From: Solidesulfovibrio alcoholivorans DSM 5433
Lineage (GTDB): Bacteria > Desulfobacterota > Desulfovibrionia > Desulfovibrionales > Desulfovibrionaceae
NCBI RefSeq assembly: GCF_000702665.1
Contig: NZ_JNJA01000001.1
Span: 665,266-729,265 of the forward strand
DNA: 64,000 bases
Direction of reading: 5' to 3'
In this document: positions 53,401-64,000 of the stretch, piece after piece
Layout of the letters: each line of letters starts with the position of its first letter
Position numbering within the stretch: the first letter of the stretch is position 1
The notes under the pieces: generated by a model
The model's input: only the letters and a program-made list of their open reading frames with translations
What the model was told of the DNA's origin: nothing
The model's database searches: none
Position numbers and translations under genes: made by a program

Positions 53401-54030
53401 ATGGCAGCCATCAGCTCCCTCACGTCATACGTCGACACGGCGTCGGCCTATGGAACGTTCAGCCTCACCGGAACCGGCAAAACCGACTCCGACACCTCTT
53501 CGGGCTCGTCGTCGGGTTCCTCCGGCGACACCGTGACCATTTCCGACGAGGCCAAGGCAATGTATTCCCTGTCCGCATCCTCGACGACGACCACGGCCAG
53601 CAACGCCAATGCCGCGACGACCACGGCGTCCTCCACCGATTCGGACACCGACGCCGACACCGACACGACGGATACCGCCGCCGCGACCGATTCGACCGCG
53701 TCGCAGGGCTCGTCGGCCGCTTCCGCCCAGGGCATGTCCGCGGGTGGCGCTTCGGGCGGTTCCTCGGACGAGGACGACGATTCGGACGATTCCGACGACA
53801 CCCTCGACGACCTCAAGGAGCAGATCCAGCAGGTCCAGGCGGAAATCGAGAAGCTCGACAGCCAGCAGCTTTCCGAGGACGAGAAGAAGGCCCAGAAGAT
53901 GCAGCTCGAGTCCGAACTGGCCCAGCTCCAGACGGAATACGCCCAGGCCCTGGAGGAGGAGAATTCCTCTTCCAGCTCGAGCGGCACCGGCGGTAATACC
54001 GCTTCCACCACCTACGGCGCGGCGGGTTGA
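53401..54030 (+). CDS. FlxA-like protein 1
   Basis: 209 residues. The N-terminal 135 are low-complexity Ser/Thr/Asp-rich, including Asp-Thr-Val-Thr-Ile-Ser-Asp-Glu-Ala-Lys-Ala as in flagellin and FlxA N-termini. Then comes a coiled coil (Leu-Lys-Glu-Gln-Ile-Gln-Gln-Val-Gln-Ala-Glu-Ile-Glu-Lys-Leu), the FlxA-like motif, and a Ser/Gly tail. AAGGAGG lies 5 bases upstream. Its role is probably flagellar or surface-associated; no signal peptide, so export would need the flagellar or another type III route. Confidence 0.8.
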   Translation: MAAISSLTSYVDTASAYGTFSLTGTGKTDSDTSSGSSSGSSGDTVTISDEAKAMYSLSASSTTTTASNANAATTTASSTDSDTDADTDTTDTAAATDSTASQGSSAASAQGMSAGGASGGSSDEDDDSDDSDDTLDDLKEQIQQVQAEIEKLDSQQLSEDEKKAQKMQLESELAQLQTEYAQALEEENSSSSSSGTGGNTASTTYGAAG

Positions 54031-54126
54031 GTGAGCGGGGGGCCGGGGAGCGCGACCGCGCCTTTGCGCGGCCCCTCGCATCTCGCCTTTCCGACGGGAA
54101 AAAACGTTTTCCGTTACGTTGCCACC

Positions 54127-54153
54127 TAAATCTTCGTGCGGGAAGGCCGATAA
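54127..54153 (+). promoter_or_regulatory. sigma-28 (FliA) promoter
   Basis: TAAA (54127-54130), 15 bases, GCCGATAA (54146-54153): a perfect match to the flagellar sigma-28 consensus, 22 bases before the second FlxA-like gene. Confidence 0.88.
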
Positions 54154-54175
54154 GCATGCTGGCAAGGAGGCCGGC

Positions 54176-54697
54176 ATGAACGCATTGCACGCCCTTTCCC
54201 CCTACAGCGACATGGCGACGTCCCTGACGGCGTTTCGGCTGTCCGAAAGCGTTTCCGGCGGGGCGCAGGCGGCGACGGACACAGTGGCGGAGGCCGCGGG
54301 CGACAGTGTGACCCTTTCCGATGCGGGCAAGGCCCTTTCCGTCGCCACGGCGGGCAAGGCCTCGGGCGACGCCGCGCAGGGGCGCAGCACGTCCGCCGGC
54401 CAGGCGTCGGAAGGCACGTCGCAGGACGAGTCGGACGAGGCCGACAACAAGGTCCAGAAGCTCAAGGAACGCATTGAGGCACTGATGCAGCAGATCCAGG
54501 AACTGCAAAGCCAGGACTTGCCCCAGGAGCAGAAGCAGGCGCAGTTGATGCAGTTGCAGACGCAATTGATGCAAGTGCAAAACGAATATGCCCAGGCCTT
54601 GCGGCAACAAAGCGCGTCCAGTGGCGGTAACGACAGCGGTGCCACGTCCTCCGTGCTCAATGCGGCGATAGCGGCCGTTGGCGCCCGGGCCGGTTGA
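54176..54697 (+). CDS. FlxA-like protein 2
   Basis: 173 residues, paralogous to the preceding product: a similar N-terminal segment (Ala-Leu-Ser-Pro-Tyr-Ser-Asp, and Asp-Ser-Val-Thr-Leu-Ser-Asp-Ala-Gly-Lys-Ala), then a coiled coil with Leu-Lys-Glu-Arg-Ile-Glu-Ala-Leu-Met-Gln-Gln-Ile-Gln-Glu-Leu. The low-complexity region is shorter. The separate sigma-28 promoter shows the pair is duplicated as independent units. Confidence 0.8.
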   Translation: MNALHALSPYSDMATSLTAFRLSESVSGGAQAATDTVAEAAGDSVTLSDAGKALSVATAGKASGDAAQGRSTSAGQASEGTSQDESDEADNKVQKLKERIEALMQQIQELQSQDLPQEQKQAQLMQLQTQLMQVQNEYAQALRQQSASSGGNDSGATSSVLNAAIAAVGARAG

Positions 54698-54920
54698 CAA
54701 GGCGGCCTTGCGGGCTTAAAGCCGAACCACCACGGTAACCCTTTAGAGGAAAAAATGGACGATCCGTACAGTAGTTGTTGCGAAAACCAAGCGGTTTTGC
54801 ACGTGCTTTTGAGATAGCCCCCCTGCCCAAAAGGCCCGCGCCGACGTCCCCCTCCCCTTGCGGAGACGGGTCGCCTCCGCCAGCCCGCCGGACAGGCGGC
54901 GGCAGAAAAGGAGGCGCCCG
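54698..54920. other. intergenic region before the magnesium-transport leader
   Basis: No supported gene. A 20-codon ORF at 54755-54817 has a GAGGA site but no other support. From about 54850 the sequence is GC-rich with short CCTTGCGG stem-loops, which recur at 54979, 55157 and 55202, up to the next gene. Confidence 0.35.
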
Positions 54921-55088
54921 ATGAACACGCCCTTCATCCGGTCCTACAGCGTCGCCTCGCGACCCCTTCCCTATGCCGGCCGCTCCCTTGCGGCGGTCAG
55001 TCTTTTTGCGTGTCCGCGCCGGTATCGCTCCGAGCGCGCGGCGCATGCCCCCGAACCTCCGTCAGCAAGCCCCCTGCCTTCGTCGTAG
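54921..55088 (+). CDS. proline-rich leader peptide ORF (putative)
   Basis: 55 codons with an AAAAGGAGG site 6 bases before the ATG, stronger than most in the window. The product has nine prolines, clustered as Arg-Pro-Leu-Pro and Pro-Glu-Pro-Pro ... Pro-Leu-Pro near the end. It lies 150 bases upstream of a magnesium-transport operon in a stem-loop-rich leader. Proline-rich leader peptides such as MgtL control Mg2+ transporters by ribosome stalling. No homology is claimed. Confidence 0.4.
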   Translation: MNTPFIRSYSVASRPLPYAGRSLAAVSLFACPRRYRSERAAHAPEPPSASPLPSS

Positions 55089-55237
55089 TGCTCCGGCGGC
55101 TCCGGCCGTCTGTTTCGCGTTTCACCCGATTGTTCCATGTGCGCCCGCCGCGCCCTTGCGGCGGCGATTGCACACATGGACGCCCGGACCGGCCGCGCGC
55201 GGCCCTTTCGCGGCGTCCGCAGCAGGGGAGGCCTGCC

Positions 55238-56497
55238 ATGAGCGAACTGTACGTCAGCGCCGTGCTGGGGCGGCCCGTCATCGATCCGTCCGGGGCGACG
55301 CTCGGCCGTCTGGAAGACCTGCGCCTGGTCCCGGGCGAGACCCTGCCCGTGGTGTCCGGGCTTTTCATCCGCGCGCAAGGGGAACGGCGGTTTATCCCCT
55401 GGCGGGCCGTCAACCTTTTCACCCCGGTCGTGGTCTCGGCCGATCCCGACGCCGCCGGCCATGCCGAAGCGCATGCCGCCGACGCGCCGGATATCCGGTT
55501 GCGCCGCGACATCCTTGATCGGCAGATCGTGGACGTGGACGGGGCCAAGGTGGTGCGCGTCAACGATCTCAAACTCGCGACGCGGGGGGCGAACCTGCTC
55601 GTCGCCGCCGTGGACGTGGGGTTGCGCGGCATGGCCCGCCGCCTGGGCCAGCTGCGTTTCTGGAACTGGCTGGCCGGACTTTTCGGCGCGAAACTGCCCG
55701 TCCGGGAGATCGACTGGCGCTTCGTGGCCCAGCTCGACCCCAACGCCGACCGCCTGACCCTGACCGTGGCCCGCGAGCGCCTGACCGACATGCATCCGGC
55801 CGACATCGCCGAGATCCTTGCCCAGTTGCCCCACAAGGAAGCCGGCACCGTGCTCGGGTCCCTCGATCCCGAAACGCTCGGCGAAACCATGGGCGAACTC
55901 GACACCGAACTCGGCGTCAAGGTCATAAGCCAGCTCGACAGCGAGCAGGCCTCGGACATCCTGGAGGAAATGGAGCCCCATGACGCGGCCGACCTTCTCG
56001 GCGACCTGCCCGAGGATAAGGCCCGCGAACTGCTTGGCCTCATGGACGCCGAGGACGCCGAGATGGTGCAGGAACTCCTCGAACATGAGGAGGACACCGC
56101 CGGCGGCCTCATGAACAACCTCTTCGCCTTCGTGCCCCCGGCCATGACCGCCGAGGAGGCCATCAACTACATCCGCCTGGTCGGCGCGGAGATCGACAAT
56201 ATCTATTATGTCTACGTGATCCGCGGCGACGAGACGCCCCTTGGCGTGGTCACGCTCAAGCGCCTGCTGCTCGCCCCGCCGAGGACCCCCGTGGCCGAGA
56301 TCATGACCGTGGGGCTCAAGTCCGTGCATGTGGACGCCACGCCCTCCGAGGTCATGGAGCTCATCGCCAAGTACAGCCTCCTCGCCGTGCCGGTGGTGGA
56401 CGACGCCGGGCACATGGCCGGCATCGTGCCCGCCGACGACGTGCTGGAAATGTTTTTGCCCGAATCCGTCACCAAGAAACGTTTTGCCGCCATGTAG
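55238..56497 (+). CDS. PRC-barrel/MgtE-N/CBS protein, soluble Mg2+-sensor module
   Basis: 419 residues, no membrane segments. Two PRC-barrel-like segments (about 1-75 and 80-150) precede an MgtE intracellular N domain of short helical repeats (Asp-Ile-Ala-Glu-Ile-Leu-Ala-Gln-Leu-Pro; Asp-Ala-Ala-Asp-Leu-Leu-Gly-Asp-Leu-Pro-Glu-Asp-Lys-Ala). A CBS pair follows from about 285 to the end. This is the cytosolic Mg2+-sensing part of MgtE without its channel. The permease gene starts 27 bases later, so this protein probably gates or regulates it. Confidence 0.88.
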   Translation: MSELYVSAVLGRPVIDPSGATLGRLEDLRLVPGETLPVVSGLFIRAQGERRFIPWRAVNLFTPVVVSADPDAAGHAEAHAADAPDIRLRRDILDRQIVDVDGAKVVRVNDLKLATRGANLLVAAVDVGLRGMARRLGQLRFWNWLAGLFGAKLPVREIDWRFVAQLDPNADRLTLTVARERLTDMHPADIAEILAQLPHKEAGTVLGSLDPETLGETMGELDTELGVKVISQLDSEQASDILEEMEPHDAADLLGDLPEDKARELLGLMDAEDAEMVQELLEHEEDTAGGLMNNLFAFVPPAMTAEEAINYIRLVGAEIDNIYYVYVIRGDETPLGVVTLKRLLLAPPRTPVAEIMTVGLKSVHVDATPSEVMELIAKYSLLAVPVVDDAGHMAGIVPADDVLEMFLPESVTKKRFAAM

Positions 56498-56524
56498 GCC
56501 GGCATCCGCACACGGGGAACGCCT

Positions 56525-57820
56525 ATGACCGCAGCCGCTGCCGCCGCGCCGCAGAAGAAATCCTTGCGCAAAAGCCTGCTCCTGTTCCTGGCCCTTCTCG
56601 GCCCGGGCATCATCACCGCCAACGTGGACAACGACGCCGGCGGCATCACCACCTACTCCCTGGCCGGGGCGCAATACGGCTACTCGCTTTTGTGGATGCT
56701 CATCCCGACCACCGTCTCCCTGGTCGTCGTGCAGGAGATGTGCGCCCGCATGGGCGCGGTCACGGGCAAGGGGCTTTCCGACCTGATCCGCGAGTCGTTC
56801 GGCCTGCGCACCACGTTCTACATCATGATCGCGCTTTTTCTGACCAACCTCGGCAACACCATTTCGGAATTCGCGGGCATCGCCGCGGGCATGGAGATCT
56901 TCGGCGTCTCCAAGTTCGTGTCCGTGCCCATCGCCGCGGCGCTCGTCTGGCTGCTCATCGTCAAGGGCTCCTACCGCATCGTGGAGCGGGTGTTCCTGGT
57001 CGCCTGCGTGATCTACCTGGCCTATCCCCTGGCCGCGCTCACCGCCGACGTGCCCTGGCTCGATGTGGCCAAGGCTTCGGTAACGCCCACGTTCCGGGCC
57101 GACGGCGGCTACGTGGCCATGATGATCGGCCTCGTCGGCACGACCATCGCGCCCTGGATGCAGTTCTACCAGCAGGCCGCCGTAGTGGAGAAGGGCATCA
57201 CGGCCGAGAACTACGGCTACACGCGCCTGGACGTCGTGGTGGGCTGCTTTTTCGCCGTGGCCGTGGCGCTTTTCATCGTGGTGTCCTGCGCCGCCTCGAT
57301 CTACGGGCACGGCCAGTCCGTGGAAACCGCGGCCGACGCGGCCCGGGCGCTCGAGCCGCTGGTCGGGCGCTACGCCTCGGGGCTCTTCGCGGTGGGGCTC
57401 ATCAACGCCTCGCTTTTCGCGGCCGGCGTGCTGCCGCTGTCCACGGCCTACTACATCTGCGAGGCCATGGGCTGGGAGCTCGGCATCGACAAGGATTTCC
57501 GCAAGGCCCCGGAGTTCTTCTGGCTGTTCACCTTGAGCGTGGCCGCCGGGGCGCTCACCATTCTGGTCCCGGGCATGCCGCTTCTGGCCGTCATGTACGT
57601 GTCCCAGGTGGTCAACGGCGTGGTGCTGCCCTTCGTGCTCATCCTCATGCTCCTGCTCATCAACGACAAACGGCTCATGGGCGCGTTCGTCAACGGCCCG
57701 GTTTTCAACACCGTGGCCTGGGCCACGGTGGCGGGGCTCATCGGCCTGACCGCGCTCATGACCCTGGACACGGTCTGGCCCGGGGCCATCGACAGGATGG
57801 TGTCCCTCGTCGCGGGATAG
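56525..57820 (+). CDS. NRAMP-related magnesium/divalent metal transporter
   Basis: 431 residues, about eleven transmembrane helices. The helix 1 motif is Gly-Pro-Gly-Ile-Ile-Thr-Ala-Asn-Val-Asp-Asn-Asp-Ala-Gly-Gly instead of the canonical Asp-Pro-Gly-Asn. The helix 6 region is Gly-Thr-Thr-Ile-Ala-Pro-Trp-Met-Gln-Phe-Tyr, without the Met of the usual metal-selecting MPH motif at the expected place. These are features of the NRAMP-related magnesium transporter clade. The neighbouring MgtE-N/CBS gene supports Mg2+ as substrate; Mn2+ remains possible. Confidence 0.88.
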   Translation: MTAAAAAAPQKKSLRKSLLLFLALLGPGIITANVDNDAGGITTYSLAGAQYGYSLLWMLIPTTVSLVVVQEMCARMGAVTGKGLSDLIRESFGLRTTFYIMIALFLTNLGNTISEFAGIAAGMEIFGVSKFVSVPIAAALVWLLIVKGSYRIVERVFLVACVIYLAYPLAALTADVPWLDVAKASVTPTFRADGGYVAMMIGLVGTTIAPWMQFYQQAAVVEKGITAENYGYTRLDVVVGCFFAVAVALFIVVSCAASIYGHGQSVETAADAARALEPLVGRYASGLFAVGLINASLFAAGVLPLSTAYYICEAMGWELGIDKDFRKAPEFFWLFTLSVAAGALTILVPGMPLLAVMYVSQVVNGVVLPFVLILMLLLINDKRLMGAFVNGPVFNTVAWATVAGLIGLTALMTLDTVWPGAIDRMVSLVAG

Positions 57821-57834
57821 CGTGGCGCCCCTTC

Positions 57835-57854
57835 AAAAATACGGCAGTATTTTT
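57835..57854 (+). terminator. terminator after metal transporter
   Basis: AAAAATAC, GGCA loop, GTATTTTT: a 8-bp stem ending in a T-tract, 15 bases after the transporter stop codon. Confidence 0.7.
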
Positions 57855-57961
57855 CAAAGGAAAACAACCTTTCAAGGGTGTTGCCTTCGAGGAAACAGCG
57901 GCTTTCTTCGCGGCCGCGCCTTGCGTGGGGCCGTTGCGGACATTCGGGGAGGCGGGGGGCG

Positions 57962-58552
57962 TTACGCGCCGGCCAGGGCGTCGATGGCGGCGAGCAGGGA
58001 ATCGAAGGAGGAGAGGCTGAAGATGATGAGCACCTCGCCTTCGATGAGGTGGTCCTTCATGCTGAACTGGGTGCGGGCCACGAGGATCATGCCCGTGCCC
58101 TGGCCGACGATGCTCGAGATGTCGTCCTCGATGAAGTCCGGAGGGGAATAGCGCAGCGGTTCGCGCAGGATGTTGGCGATGGAGCCCATGACGCCGTTTA
58201 AGACGATGTTGCCCACTTCCTGGAGGGTGCCCCGGCGCATGGCCTCGTCGTCGGCCAGGCCTTCTTCCTTGCCGAGCACCACGGCCACGAGCTTGGAAGC
58301 GGACTCGGGCGGGAAGATCAGGGCGCTGATGCCGGCGAATTCGCCGGAGAATCCCAGCTGGACCGCGGAAAAGACGGAATTGGGCCGTTCGGCGTAGAGT
58401 TCGCTCAACTGGGACTGTGTCAGCACCCGCAGCACCGGCACCTGGAGCTGGATGTGGGTGTTGACCATCTGGTTGAGCATGCCGGCGGCGCGGCCGACGC
58501 CGATGTTGATGAGCTCTTGCAGGATGTCGAGTTGCAACGCGGAAAGGGGCAT
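57962..58552 (-). CDS. cheC: CheC-family CheY-P phosphatase
   Basis: 196 residues with two CheC active-site copies: Glu-Leu-Ile-Asn-Ile-Gly near 12-17 and Glu-Val-Gly-Asn-Ile-Val-Leu-Asn near 112-119, each with the E-x2-N pair that attacks phosphorylated CheY. Soluble. It follows a single-domain response regulator by 12 bases, which is probably its substrate or partner. Confidence 0.88.
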   Translation of the reverse strand: MPLSALQLDILQELINIGVGRAAGMLNQMVNTHIQLQVPVLRVLTQSQLSELYAERPNSVFSAVQLGFSGEFAGISALIFPPESASKLVAVVLGKEEGLADDEAMRRGTLQEVGNIVLNGVMGSIANILREPLRYSPPDFIEDDISSIVGQGTGMILVARTQFSMKDHLIEGEVLIIFSLSSFDSLLAAIDALAGA

Positions 58553-58564
58553 GGCTGCCGGGTC

Positions 58565-58921
58565 CTAACGGCCGAAAGGTTCCAGGGCTTCGCGCAGGGA
58601 GGCGGCGTCCACGGGTTTGTTGAGAAAGCAGACGGCGCCGAGTTCCAGGCAACGGTTGCGCGTGGATTCCTGGATGTCGGCGGTCACTACGATGACGGCG
58701 ATCCGCGGCTGTTCCCTGGACAGGATTTCCATGACGGCAAGGCCGCCCGGGTCCGGCATGTTGAGGTCGAGCAGCACGGCCTTGGGCTCGTGCTCCCGGG
58801 CCTGGCGCAGGCATTCCTGGCCGTCCTTGGCCTCGATGACGTCGAATCCCGCTTCCTTGGCCACCTTGGCGGCCTGGAAGCGCTGGAACATGGAGTCGTC
58901 GGCGATCAGCAATAGCGGCAT
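58565..58921 (-). CDS. single-domain response regulator (CheY-like)
   Basis: 118 residues: Asp-Asp at 8-9, phospho-acceptor D52 (Val-Leu-Leu-Asp-Leu-Asn-Met-Pro), Thr in Val-Val-Thr-Ala-Asp and Lys in Asn-Lys-Pro. The ATG at 58921 begins the receiver fold; an in-frame upstream extension is not conserved-looking. It is co-transcribed with cheC and lies 70 bases after the large hybrid kinase gene on the same strand, so it may receive phosphate from that kinase's HPt domain. Confidence 0.9.
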   Translation of the reverse strand: MPLLLIADDSMFQRFQAAKVAKEAGFDVIEAKDGQECLRQAREHEPKAVLLDLNMPDPGGLAVMEILSREQPRIAVIVVTADIQESTRNRCLELGAVCFLNKPVDAASLREALEPFGR

Positions 58922-58992
58922 GGCGGATATCCTGTGCCGCTGCCCGGAAGGCGCGGCGTTGAGGGTTTCCCTGTCACCTTGGACGCGGGGCG

Positions 58993-62538
<3,546 letters not shown>

Positions 62539-62576
62539 GAGATCAGGAATGCCCGTCACATTCTAAATGCATCAAA

Positions 62577-62597
62577 ACACGTAATGGGATTACGTGT
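62577..62597. promoter_or_regulatory. palindrome upstream of hybrid kinase and tupA
   Basis: ACACGTAAT, GGG, ATTACGTGT: perfect 9-bp arms, 38 bases before the kinase start. It suits an operator, possibly for the XRE domain of the kinase itself or for a tungstate regulator. Confidence 0.55.
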
Positions 62598-62665
62598 AAA
62601 GGGTGTCAAGCATGTTTTGGGCGTACTGTCATTTTTAATATAATCGCTCGATTTTACAGAGAATT

Positions 62666-62699
62666 AAGAATCACGTCCTGGACGTAAATCGTGATTCTT
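62666..62699. promoter_or_regulatory. nested inverted repeat upstream of tupA
   Basis: Outer arms AAGAATCACG and CGTGATTCTT match perfectly across 14 bases, and inside lies a second palindrome ACGTCCTGGACGT (62673-62685). It ends 37 bases before the tupA start. A ModE-like or TunR-type tungstate/molybdate repressor is the natural candidate. Confidence 0.6.
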
Positions 62700-62736
62700 G
62701 ATAACGATGGCGCAAAACAACACGGGAGGTTCCGCC

Positions 62737-63597
62737 ATGTTCCGCATCCGTACCCGCATTCTCTGCCTCGCCGCTTTCTGCATCCTGTGCGCCACCACGG
62801 CTCTGGCCGGCCCCAAAGTGGAGGCGGGCTACGGCAACGGCCCAAAAACATTCACCCTGGCCACCGGCAGTCCTGGCGAACTGGGGCTGCTCGAACAACT
62901 GGGCCAGGCCTACTGCGCCAAGGCCGGCTGCCGCCTCGACTGGGTCAAAGCCGGCTCCGGACAGTCCCTCGACATGCTCAAGAACGGCGAAGTGGACATG
63001 ATCATGGTCCATGCCCCCGCCGCCGAGAAAAAAGCCGTGGCCGAAGGCTGGGCCGGCTGCCCCACCCTCATCGGCTCCAACGAGTTCTTCATCGTCGGCC
63101 CCGCAAACGACCCCGCCGGCATCGCCAAAGCCAAATCCGCCGCCGACGCCTACAAGGCCATCGCCGATGCCAAGGCGAAATTCTACTCCCGCGGCGACAA
63201 TTCCGGCACCCACAAAAAAGAACTGGGCATCTGGAAGGACGCCGGCACCACCCCCGCAGGCGACTGGTACATCGTCACCAAAGACTTCATGACCGCGACC
63301 CTCAAACGCGCCAACGACGAGGGCGGCTACTTCATGACCGACAGCAGCACCTGGGCCGCCGAACAGAAAAACATGCCCAAACTCAAAATCCTCTTCTCCG
63401 GCGACAAGAAACTCGTAAATACCTACCACGCCCTGTGCGGCCAGAAAGACGGCAAACCGGCCTCGGAAACCGCCGTCGGTTTCATCACCTTCGTCGCCTC
63501 GCCCGAAGGCCAGAACATCATCCGCTCCTTCGGTAAGGACAAGCACGGCGAAGCCCTCTACAACGACGCCGCCTACGCCCAGAAGTACGTCGATTGA
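62737..63597 (+). CDS. tupA: tungstate ABC transporter substrate-binding protein TupA
   Basis: 286 residues. Signal peptide 1-24 (Leu-Cys-Leu-Ala-Ala-Phe ... Ala-Leu-Ala). Mature features: Leu-Ala-Thr-Gly-Ser-Pro-Gly-Glu-Leu-Gly-Leu-Leu, Lys-Asn-Gly-Glu-Val-Asp-Met-Ile-Met-Val-His-Ala-Pro and Ser-Arg-Gly-Asp-Asn-Ser-Gly-Thr-His-Lys-Lys-Glu. The Thr-Gly-Ser, His-Ala-Pro and Ser-Gly-Thr segments match oxyanion sites of TupA. It captures tungstate for tungsten enzymes such as formate dehydrogenase. ATG 62737 has GGGAGG 7 bases upstream. TupB and TupC do not follow within 400 bases, so they lie elsewhere or beyond the edge. Confidence 0.9.
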   Translation: MFRIRTRILCLAAFCILCATTALAGPKVEAGYGNGPKTFTLATGSPGELGLLEQLGQAYCAKAGCRLDWVKAGSGQSLDMLKNGEVDMIMVHAPAAEKKAVAEGWAGCPTLIGSNEFFIVGPANDPAGIAKAKSAADAYKAIADAKAKFYSRGDNSGTHKKELGIWKDAGTTPAGDWYIVTKDFMTATLKRANDEGGYFMTDSSTWAAEQKNMPKLKILFSGDKKLVNTYHALCGQKDGKPASETAVGFITFVASPEGQNIIRSFGKDKHGEALYNDAAYAQKYVD

Positions 63598-63600
63598 TCT

Positions 63601-63710
63601 CCGGGACGCTGTCCCGGACCCTGCCGGGGCGCTGCCCCGGACCCCGGCAGGGCTCTGCCCTGCACCCGCCGGGGGGAGTCACTCCCCCCGGTCCCCCCGG
63701 GCGGCGTGGT
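63601..63710. repeat. GC-rich tandem and palindromic repeat after tupA
   Basis: Imperfect tandem units of the form GGGGCGCTGCCCCGGACCC, then a GGGGGGAGTCACTCCCCCC stem. Such units are common intergenic repeats in high-GC genomes and may end the tupA transcript. Confidence 0.6.
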
Positions 63711-63763
63711 GCTGCGGGGAAGGCTGCGGGCACCGGGAGGGTTGGCGTTGGCGGTACGAAGAT

Positions 63764-63831
63764 GGGGCCGGAATTTCCCCTGCCGCTGCCGCCGCTTTCG
63801 CGGCAGGCTCGGCAGGGAAAATTCCGGCCCC
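63764..63831. repeat. 68-bp inverted repeat
   Basis: 21-base arms (63764-63784 and 63811-63831) match at 20 positions, with an inner GCCGC/GCGGC stem in the 26-base centre. No coding sequence overlaps it. The region from here to the window end has no gene. Confidence 0.65.
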
Positions 63832-63956
63832 AGGCCGTCGCCCTTTCAGGGCGAGTTTGAAGGGATTATGCTTTGAAAGCCTCTTAAGGTAAAAAACCTC
63901 AAAGGAATCTTCTTAAAATGCGGCGCTTCGCCGCTGGCGCCCGTGGTCTCGGAAAC

Positions 63957-64000
63957 GGGGCGGCCGTGCTGGCCGGCCTTGCGGCCAGCACGGCCGCCCC
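63957..64000. repeat. perfect 18-bp inverted repeat at window end
   Basis: Arms 63957-63974 and 63983-64000 are exact reverse complements around an 8-base loop. It is probably a terminator-like palindrome of the next gene or a REP element; the window edge prevents a decision. Confidence 0.6.

Noticed and set aside
54755..54817. 20-residue peptide ORF after the second FlxA-like gene
   Set aside because: It has a GAGGA site, but length and composition give no further support.

Overview
The window is high-GC DNA with a gene content typical of Desulfovibrionaceae-type sulfate reducers (Desulfovibrio or Solidesulfovibrio-like). It is rich in PAS-domain histidine kinases, chemotaxis CheV and CheC, PilZ and GGDEF/EAL proteins, CCG iron-sulfur proteins, radical SAM enzymes, a TupA tungstate-binding protein and a Nif11 peptide. 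The organism is inferred from gene content and codon bias, not from a marker gene.

Layout. 1-9000: the end of a NifU-like scaffold gene, then a leftward operon of a TonB-dependent receptor, an ECF transporter (S component, double ATPase, EcfT), a radical SAM enzyme, an unrecognised 380-residue protein, a methyltransferase and an acid phosphatase. A TonB gene reads divergently from 9527. 11-14 kb: gluQ and a B12-binding radical SAM gene. 14322-27816: an integrated element of about 13.5 kb, bounded by a 15-bp direct repeat of the 3' end of a tRNA-Ser(TGA) gene. It carries a P4-type integrase, AlpA regulator, DUF927 primase-helicase, RuvC-like nuclease, a lone small terminase subunit and several small phage-type proteins. 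It has no capsid, portal, tail or large terminase genes, so it looks like a phage satellite. Its AT-rich cargo is two tandem paralogous genes, each preceded by a related palindromic leader.

28-46 kb is core genome: PilZ, cheV, a glycosyltransferase-asnB-MFS operon, response regulators, cysQ, an agmatine deiminase-like gene, a CCG-domain protein, an EamA-like transporter, an HD-domain protein, a Cache histidine kinase, a YqjD/YqjE-like membrane cluster and a PAS kinase. 46.5-47.7 kb holds a Nif11 gene, a Cys-rich lipoprotein and, on the other strand, a near-consensus sigma-54 promoter with two upstream palindromes. A short transcript from it would end at a strong intrinsic terminator, and its CU-rich 5' end is complementary to the Nif11 ribosome-binding site.

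48-64 kb: glnS, an SH3 protein, a PAS-GGDEF-EAL protein, two FlxA-like genes each with a sigma-28 promoter, a split magnesium-transport pair (PRC/MgtE-N/CBS protein plus an NRAMP-related permease) preceded by a proline-rich leader ORF, cheC with a response regulator, an XRE-fused hybrid histidine kinase, and tupA. Palindromes fill the intergenic space before tupA and the last 400 bases.
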